DNA from: an uncultured Bacilli bacterium
Lineage (GTDB): Bacteria > Bacillota_I > Bacilli_A > RF39 > UBA660
Length of the DNA stretch: 37,796 bases
Direction of reading: 5' to 3'
Assembly: GCA_944364005.1 (NCBI GenBank)
Contig: CALVVW010000005.1
Location: 1-37,796, forward strand
A program made the position numbers and the translations under genes. Every line of letters starts with the position of its first letter. The stretch's first letter is position 1. Positions 14,928-23,331 of this stretch are shown one piece after another. The notes under the pieces were generated by a model that worked only from the letters and a program-made list of their open reading frames with translations, ran no database searches and was not told the DNA's origin.

Positions 14928-15533
14928 CTATCCTAATAATTTTTTTATTCCAGTATAGGCAATTTCATAAATAGAATGATATTTATAGTTTATCCCTGCT
15001 TTCTCCATAGCTTCTTTTTGTTTTTTTGTCACTATTGCATAAGGGTATATACCAAACATAAATGGAAAAAACGAATAAATAAATTTCATAACTTCTTCAT
15101 CATCCATATCCTTAAAAAATTGATTCACGCAAAGTTTTACAGAGTGAACCGCATTACCATATGCTTCTTTAAATTCTATTAATCTTTCCATTCTACTGTT
15201 TTCTTCTAAATCGTACATATTCATAGATAGTAGTTTTAATAGTCTTTCTCTTTCAGCAATTGTATGTGCTAATAGACTAGCAAACTCCTCTTTGGTAAGA
15301 GCATCATTATCACTTCTAATCTTATCTATCGCCTCACTCCATTCTTCGTATTCTCTTTGAAATAATGCTAAAAATATTTCTTCTTTAGTTTCAAAGTAGT
15401 TATATATGGAGGGCCTAGAAAACGATGTTTGTTCACTTATCAATTTTATTGTAATATCTTTAAAATTATATTTGTCATATAACTCTTTACAAGCATGAAC
15501 TATTTCCTCTTTTCTTAAATTGCTATGTGACAT
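14928..15533 (-). CDS. TetR family regulator of the redox operon
   Basis: 201 aa from ATG at 15533. The longer TTG frame to 15602 would begin inside the -35 box, whereas AAAGGAG lies seven bases ahead of 15533. Helix-turn-helix: IVHACKELYDKYNFKDITIKLISEQ then SRPSIYNYFETKEEIFLALF. The C-terminal domain has the usual ligand-binding helices but the ligand is unknown; by context an electrophile or quinone is likely. Two TGACA-N3-TGTCA sites flank its promoter, pointing to autorepression and control of the downstream operon. Confidence 0.92.
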   Translation of the reverse strand: MSHSNLRKEEIVHACKELYDKYNFKDITIKLISEQTSFSRPSIYNYFETKEEIFLALFQREYEEWSEAIDKIRSDNDALTKEEFASLLAHTIAERERLLKLLSMNMYDLEENSRMERLIEFKEAYGNAVHSVKLCVNQFFKDMDDEEVMKFIYSFFPFMFGIYPYAIVTKKQKEAMEKAGINYKYHSIYEIAYTGIKKLLG

Positions 15534-15547
15534 AGTATCTCCTTTCT

Positions 15548-15602
15548 CTGACATTGTGTCAGTTTCTAATATCATTATATGTGTTTTCTGACACAATGTC
15601 AA
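15548..15602 (-). promoter_or_regulatory. Consensus promoter with two TetR operators
   Basis: Minus strand: perfect TTGACA (15597-15602), 17-bp spacer, perfect TATAAT (15574-15579). Operator 1, 15589-15601, reads TGACATTGTGTCA on the minus strand and overlaps the -35 box; operator 2, 15548-15562, reads CTGACACAATGTCAG on the minus strand and lies just after the start site. The two cores are reverse complements of each other, about 40 bp (four helical turns) centre to centre, a layout suited to cooperative repression. Confidence 0.9.
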
Positions 15603-15653
15603 TTATTTTTTAAAATTTTAAATCGACATTTTAAAAAGCAAAATTCTTATAAA

Positions 15654-15691
15654 CAAAAAAGTATTCAATTTACCGTCGCAAATTGAATACT
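15654..15691 (-). terminator. Terminator of the ABC-F unit
   Basis: Minus-strand hairpin with perfect 12-bp arms AGTATTCAATTT / AAATTGAATACT and an 8-base loop, followed by six T. It lies 107 bp after the ABC-F stop and just after a small 33-codon frame. Confidence 0.9.
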
Positions 15692-15697
15692 ACCTAA

Positions 15698-15799
15698 CTA
15701 AACGAAATCAAGTATTTCCATTTTAATGTATGTTTTTTTCCCTATATTTATAACATCATAATCACAAACCTTTACTTTCTTCAAGATTTTCAACTTCAT
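15698..15799 (-). CDS. Possible 33-aa basic protein coupled to the ABC-F gene
   Basis: ATG at 15799 overlaps the TAA stop of the ABC-F gene (TAATG), the usual layout of translational coupling. It encodes 33 residues starting MKLKILKKVKVCDYD and ending MEILDFV, basic at the N-terminus and hydrophobic at the end, and stops just before the terminator. No family recognised; no strong ribosome binding site of its own. It could also be the remnant of a longer gene. Confidence 0.4.
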   Translation of the reverse strand: MKLKILKKVKVCDYDVINIGKKTYIKMEILDFV

Positions 15800-17421
15800 T
15801 ATACTAATTCCGTATTTAAATAATAGTAATAATGTAGAAGTTCTCTTTTATATTCTACAACTTTTCCTTCTGGTAATACTAACATTCTGGTTACTCCTAT
15901 TTGTTCTACAAATGCTGGATTATGACTAACCATAATTAAAGTACCTGTATAATTTTTAAAATTTTCTCCAATGATTGCTTGTGTTTCTGGATCAAAGTGA
16001 TTTGTTGGTTCATCTAAAATAATAATGTTAGTTCTTTGAATTAATATCTTACATAAGGCAACTCTGGCTTTTTCTCCTGGAGATAGGACATTTACTTTTT
16101 TAAATACATCATCGTTTGAAAATAAAAAATTTCCTAGGAAAGTTCGTAGTTCTTGGTCATTATAGTTAGGATTATCAATATTTTCTAAAATTGTTTTATT
16201 CTCATCTAATATTTCTAACTCCTGGGCATAGTAAGCAATACTCGCATGATACCCGTACTCAATTTCTCCTTGAATAGGTTTTAACTGCTTCATAATCAAT
16301 TTTAATAAGGTCGACTTTCCTACACCATTTTCTCCAACGATTAAGAATTTTTCTCCTCTTGCCATTTGAAAAGAAAGATTGCGATATAAATCTTTTTTAT
16401 TTGGATAGTGGAACGTTAGATGATTGACTTCTAATGGTATCTTACCACTTTTTTCTAATGGCTCTACCTTCATCGTAACTGTTTTATATTTTTCTTCTCT
16501 GCTTTCCAATTCCTCTAACTTTTTCTCTAACATTTTTTTACGAGACTGACCCATTTTCTTTAATTTGTGATTGGTAGCAGATGCCTGTTCTGCTCTTTTT
16601 ACCACTTCTTCTAAATGTTTAATTTCTCGTTCTTGTTCTCGAATTCTTAATTCCTTCTGCAACATCTCATCTGCATATAATCTTTTAAACTCTGTATAAT
16701 TTCCTTTATATACTTTTATCTTATGAGTAACTTTATTAATAAACATAGTTTTCGTAATCACTTCATTTAAAAAATCAATATCATGACTAATTACTAAGAC
16801 CATACCATGATAATTTTTTAAATAATTCGTAACAAAATCTTTCGTCTTCATATCTAAATGATTTGTAGGCTCATCTAAAAGTAAAATATCAGAATTAGAA
16901 AAAAGAAGTCGGGCAAAAGCTATTTTTGATTTTTGTCCTCCGGATAAATCCCCTACCTTCATCTCTAGTAATTCGCTTTCTATTTTCATATTCTCAATCA
17001 AAGATAACAATTCATCTTCTGCAGTATACTGATGCAGACTATCTAATTCATTTTGTATTTGTTGCGCTCGTCTTAATAATCGTTTCTGCTCTTTTTCTTC
17101 TACATTAGGAAGCGTTTCATAAATACTATTTAGCTCTTTTTCTAATTTTTCGATTGGTCTAGCCTGATAAAGATAATCTAACACATTCATTTCCTTATCT
17201 TGAAAACTTATCTCTTGTGGAAGATAACCAATCTTTTTATTATGAATAGTAACCTTTCCACCATCTAATCTCTCTTCCTTTAAAATAATCTTAAATAACG
17301 TAGTCTTTCCAGCACCATTTACACCAACAACACCTACTTTATCTTTTTCTTCAATACTAAACTCGGCGTCATCATAAATTACTTCACTACCAAAAGCTAA
17401 GTACATATTTTGTCCTTTCAT
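15799..17421 (-). CDS. ABC-F family ATPase (ribosome-associated type)
   Basis: 540 aa with two ATP-binding domains and no membrane helices. Domain 1: Walker A GVNGAGKTT (33-41), LSGGQ (159-163), LLLDEPTNHLD (180-190). The linker (about 245-320) is a long charged coiled coil, the P-site tRNA interaction motif region. Domain 2: GENGVGKST (363-371), LSPGE (446-450), IILDEPTNHFD (467-477). ABC-F proteins act on the ribosome; some rescue stalled or drug-bound ribosomes. Whether this one gives antibiotic protection cannot be read. The start is ATG 17421 although its ribosome binding site is weak; ATG 17406 has AAAGGA but would cut into the first strand. Confidence 0.9.
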   Translation of the reverse strand: MKGQNMYLAFGSEVIYDDAEFSIEEKDKVGVVGVNGAGKTTLFKIILKEERLDGGKVTIHNKKIGYLPQEISFQDKEMNVLDYLYQARPIEKLEKELNSIYETLPNVEEKEQKRLLRRAQQIQNELDSLHQYTAEDELLSLIENMKIESELLEMKVGDLSGGQKSKIAFARLLFSNSDILLLDEPTNHLDMKTKDFVTNYLKNYHGMVLVISHDIDFLNEVITKTMFINKVTHKIKVYKGNYTEFKRLYADEMLQKELRIREQEREIKHLEEVVKRAEQASATNHKLKKMGQSRKKMLEKKLEELESREEKYKTVTMKVEPLEKSGKIPLEVNHLTFHYPNKKDLYRNLSFQMARGEKFLIVGENGVGKSTLLKLIMKQLKPIQGEIEYGYHASIAYYAQELEILDENKTILENIDNPNYNDQELRTFLGNFLFSNDDVFKKVNVLSPGEKARVALCKILIQRTNIIILDEPTNHFDPETQAIIGENFKNYTGTLIMVSHNPAFVEQIGVTRMLVLPEGKVVEYKRELLHYYYYLNTELV

Positions 17422-17441
17422 GGTGTCACCAACTTTCTATC

Positions 17442-17794
17442 CTACTTTATTTTATCTTTATAAAATTCATTTTCCTTTAACATTTCTTTGATATTTTTAA
17501 ATTGTGTTTCTGCTAATGGTTCACATAATTTTAATACTTCATCATCTTGATAGTTTTTTACAGCTACTTTTTTATCCCTTCTTTTAAAGAAAATAAAAAG
17601 ACAACTTCACTTTCTTTTAAATATTCATTCCAATAGCCTTCTTTTAAGTGTTTTGAAATAAATTCTTCCCAGATTTTTTCTTTTTCTTTAGGAAATGTTA
17701 CTTTATAATTTTCTTGATCTTGTTCTATTACAAAATTTTCTTGTTCTAATTCTTTTATAGAATTATCTACTCCCAGAACATAACTATAATATAT
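17442..17794 (-). pseudogene. Frameshifted gene for an unknown ~117-aa protein
   Basis: The first frame (17564-17794) reads SYVLGVDNSIKELEQENF to LKEGIKK and stops with TAG; the -1 frame continues at once with VAVKNYQDDEVLKLCEPL to FYKDKIK at 17442. The switch is an in-frame A AAA AAG heptamer (17567-17573) directly before the TAG. Joined, it would be a 117-aa acidic, helix-rich protein of no family I recognise. There is no ATG: AGGAGA is followed at suitable distance by ATA (17792-17794). The missing start and the shift suggest decay or an indel error, but the -1 signal deserves checking. Confidence 0.6.
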
Positions 17795-17795
17795 T

Positions 17796-18899
17796 TTATT
17801 TTTCTCCTACATGTTTTCTTTTTTCTTTTCTTTCTACCTGTTCTAGTGGAAATACTTCATTTGGCAAATTATTTTTAAACGCCACACTTTCTTCTGGAGT
17901 TCCATATAGTTTTATTAATGATTTCATATGTTCTTTTACTTCTTCTTTTTCTGTACAAATATAAAGAGGATTCTGTAATACAAAATAACAATACGTAAGT
18001 AGACTTCCAAGACTACTAACAGAAGAATGATTCGTATCTTCTAAGGGAAGATAAACTTCTTTTACTCCATCTAAGATATTCTGATTTTTTAGATGCATAA
18101 AAGTTAATTCTCCACAATTACTTAGTATTAATTTATCTCCTACTTTTTCGTATTCAAATTCTCTTGGTAAAACACTTAAATCTTTTGCAGTAGAACAAGC
18201 AATACGAAAACCATTTTTTCTAGCTTCATCTATCGTATTTGGATGATCAAAATGCATACAATATACTTTATTTCGCAACTCTTCTGGCACTATTTGTTTT
18301 AATACATTAAAATCTAGATGAACTACAGGTATGGATAAAGTTACATCGACATAAATTTCAGAAAATTCCGTACGTACTAATTCTTCAATATATTTAGTAT
18401 CAATAGAGTCGCTGGTATATAATACTTTTCCTTTTTGTGTTTCAAACATTAAAGAATAACATTTTCCTTCTAACTCTGGAGAATGTTTTGTTTTTAAAAA
18501 TTTCATGCTTTGGAATCTTTTAAATTTACCTTCGATATCACTACTTGTTAAAAATCTACATTTATCTTCTGAAATAGAAAAAATATCTAATAAAGTATCT
18601 ATATCTTCTTTTAGAGCATCTTTCTCTTCTCCAGGTATGATAATATTCAGTTTCTTATTTAAATTATTATCACAATAGTCCACCAATTGCCCTAATCCCG
18701 CAATATGATCAGAATGAGTATGAGTAAATACTACATAAATATCTTTAATATCAGTAAATGACTCCTGTTCTTTTAATTGTTCAAATGCAGTTTCACCACA
18801 GTCAATTAAAAATAACTGGTCTTCTTCAATAAAATAAGCACAATTATTATATAAACTTGTTTGAAAAGCAGATCCTATTCCTAAAAATTTTAAATTCAT
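17796..18899 (-). CDS. MBL-fold hydrolase with degenerate C-terminal repeat
   Basis: 367 aa. The N-terminal ~235 residues are an RNase Z-like metallo-beta-lactamase fold: HTHSDH (60-65), His139, Asp164 in YTSDSID, and HFDHP (His216) are the expected two-metal ligands. Residues 257-320 look like a second copy of the start of the domain: LILSNCGE...LKNQ against LFLIDCGE...LKEQ (29-45), and EDTNHS with SLGSLLTYC against HTHSDH with GLGQLVDYC; the metal ligands are lost in the copy. Substrate unknown: phosphodiester or other small ester. The gene is followed directly by the frameshifted 17442-17794 gene. Confidence 0.85.
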   Translation of the reverse strand: MNLKFLGIGSAFQTSLYNNCAYFIEEDQLFLIDCGETAFEQLKEQESFTDIKDIYVVFTHTHSDHIAGLGQLVDYCDNNLNKKLNIIIPGEEKDALKEDIDTLLDIFSISEDKCRFLTSSDIEGKFKRFQSMKFLKTKHSPELEGKCYSLMFETQKGKVLYTSDSIDTKYIEELVRTEFSEIYVDVTLSIPVVHLDFNVLKQIVPEELRNKVYCMHFDHPNTIDEARKNGFRIACSTAKDLSVLPREFEYEKVGDKLILSNCGELTFMHLKNQNILDGVKEVYLPLEDTNHSSVSSLGSLLTYCYFVLQNPLYICTEKEEVKEHMKSLIKLYGTPEESVAFKNNLPNEVFPLEQVERKEKRKHVGEK

Positions 18900-18947
18900 T
18901 CTATTCCTCTTTTCTATTTCTCCCTATTATACCAGAACATTTCTTCT

Positions 18948-19565
18948 TTAACAATTACTAACGTACTTTCTAATAAACTTAATTAAAGCATTGCAAAGCC
19001 TTTCCATATTTTCAGCATTATCAATATTTCTATATTTTCCATTAATTTCTATTTGAATCACATCTATTTCTGTTTTACCAAAAATATATTTAGTAATTCC
19101 TCCCCCTTTAAAAGGATTATTCAAAGCTATTTCATAAATACCGGACTCAAAAAAAGCATTTCTCAAGTTTTTAATCGTAGAATGTCTGACGGATAAATTA
19201 TTTAATGTACCAAATTCTACATCAAATTCTCTTCTACTAGAAGCACCGTGAATATCAATTAATAATTTTACACCATGCTCTTGAATAAATCTTTCTAATA
19301 ATAATTTAAAATCATCGACTTCTTCCCAATTAGAATCTATTTTGGTTGCTCTTTGTTTAATTAAATAACTACAATCCGTCTTATTACTAACATATTTTGC
19401 AATGGCTTTTGTAAAAGGTTCATTCAGTTTTATCGACCCGTCCCTTTTTCTTTGCTTCATCGTATGAGGAGCAGTTAAAATAATCGGAATACTTCCCTTT
19501 TTCATCAAATAAGTACTTTCTATCTTTGCATTTTCTAATTTATCTATCTCTTCTTTAAATGTCAT
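18948..19565 (-). CDS. N-formylglutamate amidohydrolase-like protein
   Basis: 205 aa from ATG at 19565, chosen for AAGGGTG upstream and for its 11-bp overlap with the DUF1810 gene. Motifs of the FGase superfamily: PIILTAPHT with His34, LLIDIHGASSRR with His106, and IDVIQIEING, together the zinc site of this metallopeptidase-like fold. Family members remove formyl or acyl groups from amino acids; the true substrate here is unknown, and no histidine-utilisation genes are nearby. Confidence 0.8.
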   Translation of the reverse strand: MTFKEEIDKLENAKIESTYLMKKGSIPIILTAPHTMKQRKRDGSIKLNEPFTKAIAKYVSNKTDCSYLIKQRATKIDSNWEEVDDFKLLLERFIQEHGVKLLIDIHGASSRREFDVEFGTLNNLSVRHSTIKNLRNAFFESGIYEIALNNPFKGGGITKYIFGKTEIDVIQIEINGKYRNIDNAENMERLCNALIKFIRKYVSNC

Positions 19566-20001
19566 ATTCACCCTTCTTACCTTTCTCATTGTCTAATATT
19601 ACTATTGTTTTTTGATCCAGCTCATTATAAAAATATTTTCTTAACACTTTTATAAATACTTTTTCTTTCTTATCTACCATATGAAATAAAGTCATACATG
19701 ATTTTAACTTTAATGTATCAACACTACCTAAAACATCTGCAATATTAGAAACATCTAATTCTAATAGAGCTTGTGATATTTCCAATAACCTACTTTTTAA
19801 AAGAGGATTTTCTAAATAAAGAATAGCTTCTTCAAAATTTTGAATTGCATAATATTTAGATATTTGAGAGTGTCCCAGCCCTTTAATTTGCGGAAAAATA
19901 AACCATATCCAATGACTTCTCTTTTTCCCAGCTTTAATTTCTGCTAAAGCATGGATATAAGTATTCTCTTGCGCTTTTAGAAAACGGTTTAAATCACTCA
20001 T
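19555..20001 (-). CDS. DUF1810 family protein
   Basis: 148 aa. Strong family pattern: DLNRFLKAQENTYIHALAEIK, GKKRSHWIWFIFPQIKGLGHS, ISKYYAIQNFEEAILYLENP, and DVLGSVDTLKLKSCMTLFHMV. The role of the family is unknown. Its start overlaps the flavodoxin gene upstream by 8 bp and its end overlaps the FGase-like gene by 11 bp, so the three are translated together. Confidence 0.92.
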   Translation of the reverse strand: MSDLNRFLKAQENTYIHALAEIKAGKKRSHWIWFIFPQIKGLGHSQISKYYAIQNFEEAILYLENPLLKSRLLEISQALLELDVSNIADVLGSVDTLKLKSCMTLFHMVDKKEKVFIKVLRKYFYNELDQKTIVILDNEKGKKGEYDI

Positions 20002-20491
20002 CGCATCCTCTTCTTGCTAAAACATACTCTATCATAGGCTTTAACTGCTTTTTATTGACAAAATTTCCTCCTACCATAAAAAGCTGAATCATTGCTTTAT
20101 CTCTATGGTTTTCCAGTGCAATAGCTCGTCCTACTATTTTTAATAATTTTTGATAAAACTTATTTAATTTTTCATAATTAATCCCGCCACGTAAATAAAA
20201 CAATTCTTGTCTAATATGATTATACGTTTTTAATTTTTCTATATATTCTGTACTTTTAGGATAGGCACCTACTGCTCCAACACAACATATCTGATACTTT
20301 TTATTCATCTTCTTATATCCAACGAAAGAAGTTGCTCTTACCCAGGATAAATAGATAATTTCTTCCTTCTTTTTTACCTTCTCTTTAGCATCACGAACAG
20401 AGTAGCATGGTATTTTTAACTCTTTACTAAGACTCTCAGCATACTCTTGTGTATGCCCTGTCTTACTCTGATAAACAATAGCTTTAATCAT
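19994..20491 (-). CDS. Flavodoxin-like protein
   Basis: 165 aa. MIKAIVYQSKTGHTQEYAESL is a flavodoxin phosphate loop; IIYLSWVRATSFVGYKK and QICCVGAVGAYPK fill the positions of the flavin-contacting loops. The C-terminal part (YQKLLKIVGRAIALENHRDKA) is longer than in small electron carriers and resembles HemG/EFR1-like flavodoxin domains without ferredoxin. Cytoplasmic; partner unknown. Overlaps the DUF1810 gene. Confidence 0.8.
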   Translation of the reverse strand: MIKAIVYQSKTGHTQEYAESLSKELKIPCYSVRDAKEKVKKKEEIIYLSWVRATSFVGYKKMNKKYQICCVGAVGAYPKSTEYIEKLKTYNHIRQELFYLRGGINYEKLNKFYQKLLKIVGRAIALENHRDKAMIQLFMVGGNFVNKKQLKPMIEYVLARRGCDE

Positions 20492-20505
20492 ATATATAAT
20501 CCTCT

Positions 20506-21111
20506 CTAATTCTTTTTCTGTTTTAAATAACTATCTCGATAAGCTAATAATTTTGTTTTTGCTCTTGGTAAATTGTAAGATGCTGCTAACTCTAAATAGT
20601 ATTTAGACTTATCCAAATCTTGTTTTGTACCTGTTCCTGTATAATAAAAATTTGCTCCTAAATCATAGATTGCCGCAATATGACCCTTCTCTGCCGCATC
20701 ACTAATTAACTCAAAAGCTCGTCTTTTATCTTCCTTAACATCACCGAAGCCAAAATAGTAATAAGCACCTAGACAAAAGATAGAAAAAGTCTGCCTTTCA
20801 GGATATTCTTTTTCTTTTTCTATTAAATCTAGTAATAAAGGATAGGCAGAAACAAATAACTCATAGGCCTTATCCTTATCTTTTAAAACACCATCACCAA
20901 AGTAGTAGCACGCACCAAGGCCATAGATAGCTCTAGGATCACCTTTTTTAGCACCTTCTTGATACCAGTAAACTGCCTTTTCTAAATCCTGGTCTACTCC
21001 ATTTTCACCACTATCATAGCTTCTTCCTAAAAGATAGCAACAAAGACCATCGGTTGCTGCCTTTTTTTCTAACTCTTCTATATTAAAAATTAATGGTACT
21101 ATCTGATTCAT
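20506..21111 (-). CDS. Sel1-repeat (TPR-like) protein
   Basis: 201 aa from ATG at 21111, which overlaps the stop of the upstream gene as ATGA; the upstream frame to 21138 has no ribosome binding site. About four Sel1-like repeats of ~36 residues: CYLLGRSYDSGENG...AVYWYQEGAKKG, AIYGLGACYYFGDG...AYELFVSAY, FCLGAYYYFGFGD...AFELISDAAEKG, AIYDLGANFYYTGTG...YYLELAAS. Such repeats build a superhelix for protein-protein contact. Coupled to an ankyrin-like gene, suggesting a scaffold pair; partners unknown. Confidence 0.85.
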   Translation of the reverse strand: MNQIVPLIFNIEELEKKAATDGLCCYLLGRSYDSGENGVDQDLEKAVYWYQEGAKKGDPRAIYGLGACYYFGDGVLKDKDKAYELFVSAYPLLLDLIEKEKEYPERQTFSIFCLGAYYYFGFGDVKEDKRRAFELISDAAEKGHIAAIYDLGANFYYTGTGTKQDLDKSKYYLELAASYNLPRAKTKLLAYRDSYLKQKKN

Positions 21112-22772
21112 TTTCTTGTTTTTCCTTTCCATAAGCATTGCATTTTTTTAAAAAGTGTTTTTTTCTTAGTAGATTCTGTTATATCTGATACTTCTTGACA
21201 TGGTAGTTCTTCTGGTGTTTCTAGTAGATTGTTTTCTTCTACAAAATGATATTTTGTTAGAAACTCATTTGCTTTTTCATAGCATGCTCTAATTCTAGTA
21301 ACTTCTGATTCATTAGGATGAATAATAGTCATAAACTTAGCTATTCTATATTCTGGTACTTTAAAGCAAACCTTTGACTCTGCCGGTAGTATAAAATTAT
21401 CTAACTCTTCTCTTATTTCTTCTTTTTCTTCAAAATGATTCACAGTCTTTTTTTCTAGATTTTCATTGATTTCTCTAAGATACTTAGTCTTACTAAAAAG
21501 CAAAGCATATGCTAATTGATCTTTGACATTCCAACTATCACTTCTATTATATAATGCCTCTTCTGCTAATTGAGTAATTTCTAAAACTACTTTTCTATCT
21601 ATATTATCAGAATAATATTCTATATATCTATGAATCATTTCTAATGTTACAGTACTTATTTCTATATTAGGATGATTTAATAGATAAGTAAAACTATCTA
21701 CATCTTGATAAAAGGCACAAGCCAGTGCTGTCTCATCACAGACTTCTTCTCTTGGCCAACGTTTTGTTATTATAATCTTTTTTACGATTTCTCTTTTATC
21801 TTTTATATTACTATATTCTAGTCTGTTTATAATATCTAGTGTTAATCGTGCTGAGAATCTTTCGTCTAAAATAATACTATATAAAAGATTTAGATGTCCT
21901 GGAAATATTTCGTCTATGGATTCGTAAATTCTTCCATTTTTAGGATTTATATAATTTTTTAGAGCATAAGTTGCAAGTGTTCTACGATATTCCATTTTAC
22001 TTGGTTCTCTAGTTTGATTTATATCAAAATCTTCTCTTTTCATCATGTCATAAAATAAATCTAATGAGTCTGCATCTAACATATATTTCGGTAATGTATA
22101 ATCTCCCCAGGTATCTAGTGACATCCAATCTGATTTTTTCCTTGTTTTTATTACCTTTTTTAACATTTGAGTTACAAAACTCTTTGTTTTACTTGTATCA
22201 TAGGGAAATGGTACTAATTTTGTTGTTCCCCATTCTGCAAATTTTTTTCGCGTAATATCATGAATCTTTATAAACTCCATCATACCAAAAGAAATATCTT
22301 CCTGTTTTAATAACTCATTAAATATACTAAGTCTAACCTCTAACGATTTTTCTAATTTTTTTATAAACTCTACTTCCTCAATGGTATAAGATTTCGCTAC
22401 TGTCCAGCTATTTTCCTTTTTCGTTTCCACTTCATAGAAAGGTTCTACTAGAGCCTGATAAGGATTTAATCCTGTTCCTACTTGTTTTATAAATTCTTCA
22501 TCCTCTAATAATAGTTTGGCAACTTTAGGGCAAGCGTAGTAGCATGCTGTAGCAAGTAAATTTTCCTCTTCTTCTCTTGACTTAGTTGTCTTATTTTCTC
22601 TTCTATTTAAGTGTGTTCTATCAAAATATTTATTCTCTAATAATTGTAAAGCAATATTTTCATCCCCTGCTACCATAGATAAAAATACTAAATCATGTCC
22701 ATCTTTATCTTTAATATTGATATCTCCTGTAACTATATTTTCTCTAATTTTAGTTAAAACATCCTTTTCCAT
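21108..22772 (-). CDS. Large ankyrin-like helical repeat protein, unknown
   Basis: 554 aa, cytoplasmic. The N-terminal ~110 residues have a degenerate ankyrin pattern (INIKDKDGHDLVFLSMVAGDENIALQLLENK and LLATACYYACPKVAKLLLEDEEF); a further copy appears near ETALACAFYQDVDSFTYLLNHPNI. The rest is charged helical repeat with no family I recognise, ending in a basic tail. ATG at 22772 is preceded by AGAGGTG. Its last bases overlap the Sel1-repeat gene. Probably a scaffold or sensor; no catalytic motif seen. Confidence 0.65.
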   Translation of the reverse strand: MEKDVLTKIRENIVTGDINIKDKDGHDLVFLSMVAGDENIALQLLENKYFDRTHLNRRENKTTKSREEEENLLATACYYACPKVAKLLLEDEEFIKQVGTGLNPYQALVEPFYEVETKKENSWTVAKSYTIEEVEFIKKLEKSLEVRLSIFNELLKQEDISFGMMEFIKIHDITRKKFAEWGTTKLVPFPYDTSKTKSFVTQMLKKVIKTRKKSDWMSLDTWGDYTLPKYMLDADSLDLFYDMMKREDFDINQTREPSKMEYRRTLATYALKNYINPKNGRIYESIDEIFPGHLNLLYSIILDERFSARLTLDIINRLEYSNIKDKREIVKKIIITKRWPREEVCDETALACAFYQDVDSFTYLLNHPNIEISTVTLEMIHRYIEYYSDNIDRKVVLEITQLAEEALYNRSDSWNVKDQLAYALLFSKTKYLREINENLEKKTVNHFEEKEEIREELDNFILPAESKVCFKVPEYRIAKFMTIIHPNESEVTRIRACYEKANEFLTKYHFVEENNLLETPEELPCQEVSDITESTKKKTLFKKMQCLWKGKTRK

Positions 22773-22787
22773 AATTCACCTCTAAAG

Positions 22788-23330
22788 CTAATGTTTTTGA
22801 TAAAGAAAACAGTCCTGCTCATGAGAATTTATCACTCCTACCGCTTGTAAATAAGAATAAATAATTGTTGTACCAACAAATCTCATGCCACGCCTTTCTA
22901 AATCTTTTGATATCCTATCTGATAACTCTGATTTTGTCTTATCATATTCATAAATAATTTGATTATTAGTAAAATTCCATAAATAATTAGAAAAACTTTG
23001 ATATTCCTTCTGAATATCCATATAAACCTTTGCATTCTTAATTACTGCAATAATTTTCCTTCTATTTCTAATAATTCCTGTATTTTGTAGAAGTTCCTCT
23101 ATCTTTTTATCATCATACTTACTAATTTTATCATAATTAAAATTATCAAAAGATATTCGAAAAGCTTCTCTTTTATTTAAAACACATTCCCAAGAAAGTC
23201 CCGCTTGAAACGACTCCAACAATAACATCTCAAATAGTTTATTATCATCATATACAGGAACTGCCCATTCCTCATCATGGTATTTTACATATAAAGGATT
23301 CTTATGATTTACCCAGCTACATCGATTCAT
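22788..23330 (-). CDS. tag: DNA-3-methyladenine glycosylase I
   Basis: 180 aa from ATG at 23330 (MNRCSWV, aligning with E. coli Tag MERCGWV); an ATG at 23342 is also possible. Conserved: NPLYVKYHDEEWAVPVYDD with the zinc-ligand His, FEMLLLESFQAGLSW with the purine-pocket Glu, and a C-terminal INSHEQDCF supplying the last His and Cys ligands that close the zinc snap with Cys4. It excises 3-methyladenine from DNA. The start follows the DUF1653 stop within 2 bp. Confidence 0.93.
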   Translation of the reverse strand: MNRCSWVNHKNPLYVKYHDEEWAVPVYDDNKLFEMLLLESFQAGLSWECVLNKREAFRISFDNFNYDKISKYDDKKIEELLQNTGIIRNRRKIIAVIKNAKVYMDIQKEYQSFSNYLWNFTNNQIIYEYDKTKSELSDRISKDLERRGMRFVGTTIIYSYLQAVGVINSHEQDCFLYQKH

Positions 23331-23331
23331 A

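Noticed and set aside
15533..15602. Upstream TTG start of the TetR gene
   Set aside because: It lies within the -35 box of the gene's own promoter.
21111..21138. Longer start of the Sel1 protein at 21138
   Set aside because: No ribosome binding site there; ATGA overlap at 21111 fits coupling to the upstream gene.
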